Below, in pieces: positions 17,103 to 24,327 of a stretch of 50,122 nucleotides of DNA. The translations under genes were made by a program, and so were the position numbers. The notes under the pieces are model-generated. The model was not told the DNA's origin. It was given only the letters and a program-made list of their open reading frames with translations, and made no database searches. Source of the stretch: Candidatus Delongbacteria bacterium (GTDB taxonomy: Bacteria > JAGOEH01); contig JAGOEH010000004.1 of NCBI GenBank assembly GCA_017997825.1, positions 1-50,122 on the forward strand. The letters are read 5' to 3'. How positions within the stretch are numbered: the stretch's first letter is position 1; each line of letters starts with the position of its first letter.

Positions 17103-17156
17103 GAAATGATACCTCACCCGTCATTTCGATATCAATAATCAAAAATCACCATCCGC

Positions 17157-17188
17157 GTCCGGGAAGAAGTATAAAATTCTTCCCGGAC
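17157..17188. terminator. Hairpin between convergent genes
   Basis: Perfect 12-base inverted repeat GTCCGGGAAGAA / TTCTTCCCGGAC with an 8-base A+T loop. It lies between the stop of the phosphoesterase gene and the stop of argR, so it could serve both. No T run follows on either side, so termination may be partial or the hairpin may protect RNA ends. Confidence 0.6.
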
Positions 17189-17232
17189 ACCGGATGATCA
17201 TGACAATCTGAATCCCCTCCGAATCAAAAATC

Positions 17233-17685
17233 TTAGCGATTAGGAAAGATGCTGTCTTCCAGATACTGGACGATCTGGGAAATGGATTTGGTCGTTTTGG
17301 GAATGATCAGAATGGTATCATCCCCGGCCAAAGTCCCCATGATTTCGGGACAATTCCAGGAATCGATGACGAAGGCCACGCTGGGAGCGCATCCCGTCAA
17401 GGTTTTCATCACGATCAGCATTTCATTCCATGTAATATCCAGCACCTGGGAAGGAACAACCTGGCGTTTGGCGGTCAGGGTTTCCCCCGGGATCTGGTAT
17501 CGGGATCCTCCGGGATGAGGCACGCGAATAGCTCCGATTTGAGCCAGATCGCGGGATAACGTGGCTTGAGTCACCTTGATGCCCCGTTTGGCCAGTTCCC
17601 GGACCAGATCGTCCTGGGTATTCAGACTTTGTTTTTTGAGGATCTGCAGGATAAGATGGCGTCGTTTGTCTTTTTTCATTTCCAT
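17233..17685 (-). CDS. argR: Arginine repressor ArgR
   Basis: A 150-residue protein of normal family length. The N-terminal winged helix (1-75) includes QDDLVRELAKRGIKVTQ and the recognition helix region TQATLSRDLAQIGAIRV. The C-terminal domain (~85-150) has the arginine-binding and hexamerisation signature TGCAPSVAFVIDSW and GTLAGDDTILII. ArgR binds ARG boxes with arginine as corepressor. It is the last gene of the arginine operon, 3 bases after argD, so it should control its own expression through the promoter at 22123-22151. Two ATGs (codons 1 and 3) are both possible starts. Confidence 0.96.
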   Translation of the reverse strand: MEMKKDKRRHLILQILKKQSLNTQDDLVRELAKRGIKVTQATLSRDLAQIGAIRVPHPGGSRYQIPGETLTAKRQVVPSQVLDITWNEMLIVMKTLTGCAPSVAFVIDSWNCPEIMGTLAGDDTILIIPKTTKSISQIVQYLEDSIFPNR

Positions 17686-17688
17686 TTT

Positions 17689-18882
17689 TTAAGAACCTAA
17701 GTTAGAAAACAGGGTTTCCATGATCTGTACCATACGGTCGATTTGGTTGGAATTGACGATTAATGGCGGGGCCATCCGGATGACATTCCCGCCGGCAGCC
17801 GCCGTGATCAGGCCTGACTTGAGCAATTCAGCTCCCAATTCCGAGGAATTATAAGCCGGATTGATTTCCACTCCGATCAGGAGCCCGCGTCCGCGGACCT
17901 GGGTCACGACATGGGGAAATCGGTCGGCCAGGCTCTGAAGCTGTTTAAGGGCATAAAGCCCAAGCTGCGCAGCCTGATCGATGATTCCGTCATTCCACAG
18001 GGTTTGAAGAACAGCCAAGGCCACCCCGGTCACCAATTCGCCTCCTCCAAAGGTTGAGGCATGATGGCCGGGTTCAAAAGCAGCCGCCACCGATTGACGG
18101 GCCAACATACACCCGATCGGCAATCCCCCGCCCAAGGCCTTGGCCAGGGTGATAATATCCGGTTCCACACCGAACGCTTGAAAAGCAAACAGCGTGCCGC
18201 AACGCCCGATACCGGTCTGCACTTCATCGATGATCAGCAGAAGCTGATGACGGCGGCAAAGAGACTCGACCCCTTTCAGATACTCCGGATCAGGGATGAG
18301 TACTCCCCCCTCGGCTTGAATCGCTTCCAGCATGACGGCGACCGTCTCTGAAGTCACGGCCTTCTCAATGGCCTCCAGATTATTGAACGGCACGTAGTCA
18401 AATCCCGGAACCAAGGGTTCAAACCCCTGCTGATACTTGGTTTGTCCGGTAGCGGTCAGGGCAGCCAGGGTTCTTCCATGAAACGAATTGAAGGCCGTGA
18501 TAATCCGATAGCGGCCTCCTCCCCATTTCCGAGCTAGTTTAATGGCCCCCTCATTGGCTTCCGTTCCGCTGTTACAGAAAAAGGCCTTGTCAAACCCCGA
18601 GTGCTCCACCAGCCACTGAGCCAGCAATGCCTGGTTCCGGGTATAAAACAGATTCGAGGTGTGAATCAACCCGGAGGCCAGTTTTTCAATCGCTTGAACA
18701 ATTACGGGATGACTATATCCCAACGCGTTAACAGCAATTCCTCCTAAAAAATCAAGATACTCCCGCCCCTTGGTATCATATAAACAGGCCCCCCGTCCGT
18801 AAGAAAGCTCCAGCGGAAAGCGCTTGTAAGTATTCATAATATAGGTCTGTGTCAATTCAGTGATCGTGATATCCGGCATCAT
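17689..18882 (-). CDS. argD: Acetylornithine aminotransferase ArgD
   Basis: A 397-residue class III PLP aminotransferase that converts N-acetylglutamate semialdehyde plus glutamate to N2-acetylornithine. Visible: DFLGGIAVNALGYSHP, NSGTEANEGAIKLARK, FNSFHGRTLAALTATGQ, the PLP-ring Asp in LLIIDEVQTGIGRCG, and the Schiff-base Lys in ITLAKALGGGLPIGCML. The start is MMPDIT behind AAGGA; the second Met has the better spacing. It follows argB after a 109-base gap that contains two small inverted repeats (GGCCA/TGGCC and CCGGGT/ACCCGG). Members of this family may also act as succinyldiaminopimelate aminotransferase, but the operon argues for ArgD. Confidence 0.95.
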   Translation of the reverse strand: MMPDITITELTQTYIMNTYKRFPLELSYGRGACLYDTKGREYLDFLGGIAVNALGYSHPVIVQAIEKLASGLIHTSNLFYTRNQALLAQWLVEHSGFDKAFFCNSGTEANEGAIKLARKWGGGRYRIITAFNSFHGRTLAALTATGQTKYQQGFEPLVPGFDYVPFNNLEAIEKAVTSETVAVMLEAIQAEGGVLIPDPEYLKGVESLCRRHQLLLIIDEVQTGIGRCGTLFAFQAFGVEPDIITLAKALGGGLPIGCMLARQSVAAAFEPGHHASTFGGGELVTGVALAVLQTLWNDGIIDQAAQLGLYALKQLQSLADRFPHVVTQVRGRGLLIGVEINPAYNSSELGAELLKSGLITAAAGGNVIRMAPPLIVNSNQIDRMVQIMETLFSNLGS

Positions 18883-18991
18883 TCATCCTTTTTTTTGAGA
18901 AATCCAATCGGAACGACCGGGTCACCAAAATCCAACCCGGCCAATTCAATGGCCAATCAGAGCGAGTCACCAGGTCGATGGGGATTGACCA

Positions 18992-19870
18992 TCAGTCCCC
19001 TACGAACTGTGTCCCGATACCTTCATCGGTAAACAATTCCAGCAGCAAGGAATGGGGGATACTCCCATCAATCAGATGGACCTTGTGGACTCCCCCGTTT
19101 AGGGTTTCAAAAGCGGAACGGACTTTAGGAATCATCCCACCGGTGATGACTTGTTCATCCAAATAGCGTTCAGCCTGAGCCTGATGCAGAGTACTGATCC
19201 GTTTCTGCTGAACCATAACACCCGGTACATCGCTGATATAGATCAGTTTTTCGGCTTTGAGGGCTTGAGCGATGGCCGCAGCGGCGATATCGGCATTGAT
19301 ATTGAACGGTTTACCTTCACTCCCCCAGCCGATCGGGGAGATCACCGGAATAAAGCCGTTATCCAGCAATACATTGATGATTTTTACATCCACCTGTTCC
19401 ACCTCACCCACCCAGCCGAGATCATCCCCGGTTTCCGACACGCTTTTGCGGGCTTTCAACAGACCGGCATCCTTGCCGGAGATTCCGACGGCACAGCCTC
19501 CCTGCCGGTTGATCATTCCGACGATCTCCTTGTTGATTTTTCCCCCTAATACCATAACCACTACATCCAGCATCTGCTCGCTGGTAACCCGCTGGCCGTT
19601 GACAAAGGTGGATGGAATGCCCATTTGATCGGAAAGGCGGCTAATCTCCTTTCCCCCGCCATGAACGATCACCGGACGGATATTGAAATGACTCAACAGG
19701 GCAACATCTTTGGCGAAGGCCTCTTTCAAACCTTCGTCGGTTTGAGCGGCTCCACCGTATTTAATAACCATGGTTTTGTCACGAAACTGATGAATATAAG
19801 GCAAGGCCTCCACCAAGACATGGGTTAATGATTCGGTAGCGGCCGAGATTTCGATCGATGGTTGATTCAT
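18992..19870 (-). CDS. argB: Acetylglutamate kinase ArgB
   Basis: A 292-residue amino acid kinase that phosphorylates N-acetylglutamate. Motifs: VIKYGGAAQ, VIVHGGGKEIS, VNGQRVTSEQML, INADIAAAAIAQALKAEKL, ISDVPGV and GGMIPKV. The extra N-terminal helix ending in ALPYIHQFRDKTMVIKYGG is the feature of arginine-inhibitable, hexameric kinases, in agreement with the cyclic pathway run by ArgJ, where the kinase is the step to control. The substrate loop HGGGKEIS differs from the common HGGGPQI. ATG three bases after the argJ stop. Confidence 0.96.
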   Translation of the reverse strand: MNQPSIEISAATESLTHVLVEALPYIHQFRDKTMVIKYGGAAQTDEGLKEAFAKDVALLSHFNIRPVIVHGGGKEISRLSDQMGIPSTFVNGQRVTSEQMLDVVVMVLGGKINKEIVGMINRQGGCAVGISGKDAGLLKARKSVSETGDDLGWVGEVEQVDVKIINVLLDNGFIPVISPIGWGSEGKPFNINADIAAAAIAQALKAEKLIYISDVPGVMVQQKRISTLHQAQAERYLDEQVITGGMIPKVRSAFETLNGGVHKVHLIDGSIPHSLLLELFTDEGIGTQFVGD

Positions 19871-19873
19871 GGA

Positions 19874-21079
19874 TCAGCTCCGATAGTGGGCGTTAATAGT
19901 GATATAATCTTTGCTCAGATCGCTGGTCCAAACCCGTTCCGATTCCGAGCCCTGGTTCAGATCCAGGCACAGGCTGATTTCCGATTGCTGGAGGATCGGC
20001 AGGACAGCCTCTTCCTGATAAACGACCTGGTATCCGGGGAGCAGTATATCCATCCCGCCGATCGAGAGGCGGATTCGATCGGGCTGGAACTCGATGCCGG
20101 AATAACCGACAGCAGCGATGATTCGTCCCCAATTGGCATCTTCGCCATGAATAGCGGTTTTAACCAGCATGGAATCGGCGACGGATCGGGCGGCTTGCAG
20201 GGCTTCCTCCCGGGTGCGGGCTCCCTGAACCCGGATCTCAATCAGCTTGGTAGCGCCCTCGCCATCCCGCACGATCATTTTGGCCAGGGCTTGACAAACC
20301 TGAACCAGTCCATCGCGAAAGAGCTCGCAGGCCGGGGTATCCGGCTTAATCTCAGATGCCGAAGAAAGTCCGTTGGCCATCAGCACTACCATATCATTAG
20401 TACTGGTATCATTATCGACACTGATCCGATTAAAGGAGCTTTCCACGGCCTCACGCAGCAAGGACTGCAGCAGATCGGGCGACAAGCACGCATCGGTAGT
20501 GATGAAACCCAGCATGGTGGCCATATTGGGTTTGATCATCCCGGACCCCTTGGCCATCCCCCCGATGCTGACCGGATGATCCTGGATGGAGAAACGGACG
20601 GCATACTCCTTGGGGAAGGTATCGGTGGTCATGATCGCCTGAGCGGCGTCGAGATGGTAGTGAGGCTTTAGATGCTTACCGGCCAATTGGATACCGCGGT
20701 GCATAATATCCATTTTAAGGGGTTGTCCGATCACACCGGTGGAGGCAACCAGTACACTCTCCGGGTTGATCTTCAGCATTTCGGCTACTGCCCGGATACA
20801 GGACCGGGCATCTTCGAGGCCCTGCCGGCCGGTGCAGGCGTTGGCGGAACCACTGTTGATCAGAATAGCCTGCTGATAAGGATTTTTGGCCAGTTGATCC
20901 CGATCGATCTCAACCGGAGCCGCCACGACTTTGTTGGTCGTGAAGAGAGCGGCCGTCGCCGCCGGCTGACGGCTGACGATCAGAGCCATATCCTTACGGC
21001 TCTTTTTCAGGCCGGCATGAACGCCGGCTACAGAGTACCCGGCGGCAGCGGTTATCCCGCCACTCATTTCATTTATCAT
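19874..21079 (-). CDS. argJ: Glutamate N-acetyltransferase / ornithine acetyltransferase ArgJ
   Basis: A 401-residue protein that moves the acetyl group from acetylornithine to glutamate, and possibly also uses acetyl-CoA. The self-cleavage site that creates the alpha and beta chains is visible as KPNMATMLGFI (cleavage before the Thr). Also present: GGITAAAGYSVAGVHAGLK, RPxNSGSANACTGRQG-like INSGSANACTGRQG, DNDTSTND and HGEDANWGRII. The start ATG overlaps the argC stop as ATGA and is preceded by AAGGA. With ArgJ present no separate argA/argE is needed, and none is seen. Confidence 0.96.
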   Translation of the reverse strand: MINEMSGGITAAAGYSVAGVHAGLKKSRKDMALIVSRQPAATAALFTTNKVVAAPVEIDRDQLAKNPYQQAILINSGSANACTGRQGLEDARSCIRAVAEMLKINPESVLVASTGVIGQPLKMDIMHRGIQLAGKHLKPHYHLDAAQAIMTTDTFPKEYAVRFSIQDHPVSIGGMAKGSGMIKPNMATMLGFITTDACLSPDLLQSLLREAVESSFNRISVDNDTSTNDMVVLMANGLSSASEIKPDTPACELFRDGLVQVCQALAKMIVRDGEGATKLIEIRVQGARTREEALQAARSVADSMLVKTAIHGEDANWGRIIAAVGYSGIEFQPDRIRLSIGGMDILLPGYQVVYQEEAVLPILQQSEISLCLDLNQGSESERVWTSDLSKDYITINAHYRS

Positions 21080-22089
21080 AAAAGTCCTTCTTCCTCTTTG
21101 AGATGATACATCAGATTCATATTCTGGATGGCCTGACCGGCGGCTCCTTTAACCAGATTATCGATGGCGGTATTGACGATCAGGCAGTCATGGGTCTGAT
21201 CAGCCGATATTCCGATATCACAGACGTTGGTATAGACGACATTCTGGATCTCGGGCGGATTTTCGGACAGACGGACAAACGGCGAGTCGGCATAGAACCG
21301 GGCATAATGGGCCCGAACCGCATCCAGATCGAAATCGGACCGGAAACGGACATAAATGGTGGTATAGATCCCCCGGCTCATCGGCACCAGATGAGGCACA
21401 AACACAACCTGCGCCGATCGGCCGGAATGCTTTTCAAGATAATATGCAATTTCCGGGGTATGCTGATGACTTCCGATTCGATAGGCCCGGATCGATTCAT
21501 TGACTTCGCAGTAACTGAAATCAAGAGCCGCTTTGCGGCCCGCCCCGGAGACTCCCGATAAGGCATTCACAATCATGGGCTGATTCACTTGGTCAGTCAG
21601 ACTCAAAATGGGAGCCAACCCCAGAATCGAGGCTGTCGGATAGCATCCGGGATTGGCTATGGCTGCAGCGCCATTGATTTCACTCCGGAACAATTCCGGT
21701 AATCCATACACAAACCGCGGCAACCATTCCTCGGCTCGATGCGGTAATCCATACCACTGCTCATAAATCCGGACATCGGGAAATCGAAAATCCCCGCTTA
21801 GATCAATCACCTTTTTCCCGGCCACCATCAGATGAGGGATAACCGACATCGATTCCCCATGCGGCAACGCCAGAAATACCAGATCAGCCGAATCCAGCCG
21901 AGACACATCAAAATTCTGTATCTCCAAATCGATCCGACCTCTAAAAACCGGGTAAAGATCGGATATTTTTTTTCCGGCGGTCGTCTTGGCAAAAATCGAC
22001 ACGATCTCAGCCGACGGATGTCTCAACAGCAGGCGGATCAGCTCTTTGCCGGAATAACCCGACCCGCCGACAATCGCAATCTTGATCAT
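21076..22089 (-). CDS. argC: N-acetyl-gamma-glutamyl-phosphate reductase ArgC
   Basis: A 337-residue NADPH-dependent reductase. The start MIKIAIVGG is preceded by GGAGGAG at six bases; the ATG five codons earlier would place this Shine-Dalgarno inside the gene. Motifs: NADP-binding GGSGYSGKELIRLLLRHP, FLALPHGES, IDLSGDFR, the catalytic Cys in NPGCYPTASILGL, and SGVSGAGRKA. First gene of argC-argJ-argB-argD-argR, which together convert glutamate to ornithine. A promoter with an overlapping ArgR-box candidate lies directly upstream. The leader is only about 27 bases. Confidence 0.96.
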   Translation of the reverse strand: MIKIAIVGGSGYSGKELIRLLLRHPSAEIVSIFAKTTAGKKISDLYPVFRGRIDLEIQNFDVSRLDSADLVFLALPHGESMSVIPHLMVAGKKVIDLSGDFRFPDVRIYEQWYGLPHRAEEWLPRFVYGLPELFRSEINGAAAIANPGCYPTASILGLAPILSLTDQVNQPMIVNALSGVSGAGRKAALDFSYCEVNESIRAYRIGSHQHTPEIAYYLEKHSGRSAQVVFVPHLVPMSRGIYTTIYVRFRSDFDLDAVRAHYARFYADSPFVRLSENPPEIQNVVYTNVCDIGISADQTHDCLIVNTAIDNLVKGAAGQAIQNMNLMYHLKEEEGLL

Positions 22090-22116
22090 AATCAACTCCT
22101 CCATGCAATTTTAATA

Positions 22117-22130
22117 AGTATAATTATACA
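22117..22130. promoter_or_regulatory. Putative ArgR operator (ARG box)
   Basis: Minus strand TGTATAATTATACT: perfect 12-base palindrome GTATAATTATAC (22118-22129) and 11 of 14 matches to the enterobacterial ARG-box core TGAATwwwwATTCA. It covers the -10 hexamer of the arg promoter, the classic place for repression. No second box was clear next to it. Confidence 0.6.
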
Positions 22131-22151
22131 TCTTGTACTATATTTATGCAA
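22123..22151 (-). promoter_or_regulatory. Promoter of the arg operon
   Basis: Minus strand TTGCAT (22151-22146), 17 bases, TATAAT (22128-22123). Transcription start near 22116, leaving about 27 bases to the argC ATG. The -10 lies inside the ARG-box palindrome. Confidence 0.75.
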
Positions 22152-22273
22152 GAGGAATTTTTATTTTTTCAGATTTTTGTTGGCATTGTTTCCTGGAATG
22201 GATCGGATCACCGGTTGTCCGTCACCGGATGCCGTCTTAAGTGAAATGTTTTGTAATCCGATCCCATCATGTT

Positions 22274-22615
22274 TCACTGGTCATGGGTCCCGGAATCGGT
22301 CAGATAAGGAAGCACCATCTGTTTGAGCTGTTCCAGCGGCAAAGCTCCCGATTGACGCGAAACCACTGTTCCGTTACGGAAAAGAATCAGAGTCGGTACG
22401 CTTTGGATTTGGAATGAAGCCGCCAGATCGGGTTGGGTGTCGATATTGATTTTGACCACCACCAGGCGTCCTTTCAATTCATCCGCCAGACGATGGATGA
22501 TCGGGGCCAGCATTTTGCACGGCATACACCATTCGGCCCAGAAATCGGCCAAAACCGGCAGTTTCGATTGGCGAATCAATTCTTCGAATGATTGAGGCAG
22601 ATGGGATTCCGGCAT
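22274..22615 (-). CDS. Thioredoxin with CMPC active site
   Basis: A 113-residue single-domain thioredoxin: VLADFWAEWCMPCKMLAPII, VVVKINIDTQPDLAASFQIQSVPTLILF, FRNGTVVSRQSGAL. All standard features are present, including the cis-Pro (SVPT). The active site is WCMPC rather than WCGPC, and the residue between the cysteines is known to tune the redox potential. Cytoplasmic disulfide reductase role expected. Preceded by AAGGA and a good promoter about 150 bases up. Not part of the arg operon, which begins further downstream on its own promoter. Confidence 0.93.
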   Translation of the reverse strand: MPESHLPQSFEELIRQSKLPVLADFWAEWCMPCKMLAPIIHRLADELKGRLVVVKINIDTQPDLAASFQIQSVPTLILFRNGTVVSRQSGALPLEQLKQMVLPYLTDSGTHDQ

Positions 22616-22775
22616 ACGGGTCTATCCTTGCATAGGGTTATGGTGAGGCTAACGATCCAGTCAACCGGCCGGGTCGCCAAAACCGGCGCTCACGACACGA
22701 GTATGGCTCATTGATGCCAATCGGTTTATGACATCCGATCGATGAATGATGAATTATACGGTTCTACTTTCGATA

Positions 22776-22804
22776 AATATAATGGACCCTGAATAATTTG
22801 TCAA
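22776..22804 (-). promoter_or_regulatory. Promoter of the thioredoxin gene
   Basis: Minus strand TTGACA (22804-22799), 17 bases, TATATT (22781-22776). Leader of about 150 bases before the ATG at 22615. Confidence 0.7.
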
Positions 22805-22883
22805 GTCGCTTTCAAATAAAAATAGTTTTTAGATTCAATTTTCATGTGAGATGGTATTTAGACGCCGCTACCGTAAAAATTAC

Positions 22884-22916
22884 TTGACACAATATCAAAA
22901 AAAGATTAAGTATAAT
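22884..22916 (+). promoter_or_regulatory. Candidate promoter of the LuxR-type gene, wide spacer
   Basis: Perfect TTGACA (22884-22889) and perfect TATAAT (22911-22916), but 21 bases apart instead of 16-18. MerR-family activators work on 19-20-base spacers, so this geometry may mean an activator-dependent promoter; it may also be chance. Confidence 0.35.
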
Positions 22917-23024
22917 CGATGTGAAATCGTCAACCGATCCCATGTCGTCATCCCATCACAGCGAAATGGTCCCGCCGGTTCCGAACCGATACGGTCCCGA
23001 TTCCACTCAAGGAGTAATCCCGAC

Positions 23025-23861
23025 ATGTACACAGTCGTCATTCTATGGCTGCAGCACCGAATCACCTACCGACACCCTACCGGTTACCAAGAAGAACTGA
23101 ATTGCCAATGTGAGATCCTGCTGATTCCGATGTGTTTGATGGCGATCCTGGCCTGGCTGCCTTTTCTATTTCTGGACCGGATCATCTATCCGGAGATTTC
23201 CGTTTTATGGTATCTGCGCTTAGGATTTCCTTTGATTGCTCTGACGGCCATCCTGCTCCATAAACTCCCACTCCATTTCCCCTACAAGGGATCGATTCTG
23301 TTTTCCGGTGTGATCACCTACCTGCTGCTGGCTTCCGGTCTGATCTTGGGATTGGTCAAGGGGGATCCGGTTTATTTGGGAGGATACTCGATTGTGATTC
23401 TGACACTACCATTGACTCCGATCCGAATCAGCCATTCGCTGATCATGATGGTCATTTCGCTGGGTATCTTTGTCCTGACCGGATTCATCCGTCAGATGGA
23501 TTTCACTACCGGTCATCAGTGGTACGGTTTATCAAATCTGGCCGTCGCCGTCATGGCTTCCCTGATATCCATCATTATTACCGGGCATATCCGAAAGAAT
23601 ATCTATCGGGACGACCTGCTGATTCAGCAAAAAAAAGATCAAAAGAACGCTCTCTATTTCCAGGAAAAAGGGATTTCCAAACGGGAACAGGAGATCATCG
23701 CGCTGATCATCCAGGGATGTTCCAATCAACAGATCGAAGAGCACCTGAATATCTCCGGCAGTACGGTCAAGACCCACATTTACAATATCTATCAGAAACT
23801 GGAGATCAAGAACCGGATTCAATTACACAATCTGGTTCAGCACATCAGTACCGAATGGTAA
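23025..23861 (+). CDS. Membrane-bound LuxR-type transcription regulator
   Basis: A 278-residue protein. Start MYTVVILWLQ is chosen because AAGGAG precedes it and because the longer frame crosses a promoter region. About six hydrophobic helices fill residues ~30-195 (ILLIPMCLMAILAWLPFLF, SILFSGVITYLLLASGLIL, LIMMVISLGIFVLTGF, LAVAVMASLISIIITG). A short linker leads to a C-terminal LuxR/GerE helix-turn-helix: SKREQEIIALIIQGCSNQQI and SGSTVKTHIYNIYQKLEIKN. It would read a membrane signal and act directly on DNA, a one-component system. Targets unknown. No partner gene nearby; the thioredoxin gene diverges from it. Confidence 0.85.
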   Translation: MYTVVILWLQHRITYRHPTGYQEELNCQCEILLIPMCLMAILAWLPFLFLDRIIYPEISVLWYLRLGFPLIALTAILLHKLPLHFPYKGSILFSGVITYLLLASGLILGLVKGDPVYLGGYSIVILTLPLTPIRISHSLIMMVISLGIFVLTGFIRQMDFTTGHQWYGLSNLAVAVMASLISIIITGHIRKNIYRDDLLIQQKKDQKNALYFQEKGISKREQEIIALIIQGCSNQQIEEHLNISGSTVKTHIYNIYQKLEIKNRIQLHNLVQHISTEW

Positions 23862-24166
23862 AGATCCCGGCGCCTTCCGATCCGTCATCTACCTTACAGC
23901 GGCAGCTGTACCATTCCCAGATTGTCATTCTCGGGGCCGTATCGGAGGGATAATAAGAAATTAGCCGGCATTCACGGAATGATATTCGGTTATCGAATGA
24001 TGATAGTTTACAGTTGAAAAAACCTTGCCATCATACCGATAATGATATGAAAACAAATCCAATCCAAATTATATTATTTGATCGGTTTTATCAAGTCTGT
24101 TTAACTTGACAAATCAGGGTATTTTGGGGTTGACTTTGTAGCTGTAAGTTATTGTGGGATAATTAA
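23862..24166. other. Spacer between LuxR-type gene and tRNA-Arg (305 bases)
   Basis: The first ~90 bases have ordinary composition without a supported gene; the remainder is A+T rich. It holds one inverted repeat (24091-24109) and several TTGAC boxes without well-placed -10 elements. Nothing else recognised. Confidence 0.5.
24091..24109. repeat. Inverted repeat TCAAGT-N7-ACTTGA
   Basis: Perfect 6-base arms with a 7-base loop. It lies about 60 bases downstream of the tRNA-Arg 3' end on the minus strand, so it may end the tRNA precursor, though no T run follows. It could also be an operator. Confidence 0.35.
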
Positions 24167-24240
<74 letters not shown>

Positions 24241-24254
24241 AGGATTCGTTAATC

Positions 24255-24283
24255 AATATATAGTAAAACCCTCCAAATGTCAA
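24255..24283 (-). promoter_or_regulatory. Promoter of tRNA-Arg
   Basis: Minus strand TTGACA (24283-24278), 17 bases, TATATT (24260-24255); transcription would start within about 10 bases of the mature 5' end at 24240. No other gene can be meant, so this is a good calibration for promoter structure in this genome. Confidence 0.8.
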
Positions 24284-24327
24284 GCCCAAAAACACGCCGC
24301 AGGCCGGGGACAGGTAGCATAGGCGCT

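Larger units (their letters stand above)
22616..23024. other. Divergent intergenic region (409 bases)
   Basis: Lies between thioredoxin (minus) and the LuxR-type membrane regulator (plus). It contains the thioredoxin promoter (22776-22804) and a TTGACA box facing plus (22884). An open frame continues upstream of the regulator across this region, but it runs through the promoter elements and is not taken as coding. Confidence 0.5.

Noticed and set aside
22240-22278. Inverted repeat AGTGAAA ... TTTCACT near the thioredoxin stop
   Set aside because: Arms of 7 bases about 25 bases apart without a T run; not convincing as a terminator.
22851-23024. 58-codon upstream extension of the LuxR-type gene
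   Set aside because: It crosses TTGACA and TATAAT boxes, its composition is unlike a membrane regulator N-terminus, and AAGGAG supports the later ATG.
24066-24094. Possible minus-strand promoter TTGATA-N15-TATAAT
   Set aside because: Spacer too short and no gene or RNA follows on that strand until the thioredoxin gene region.
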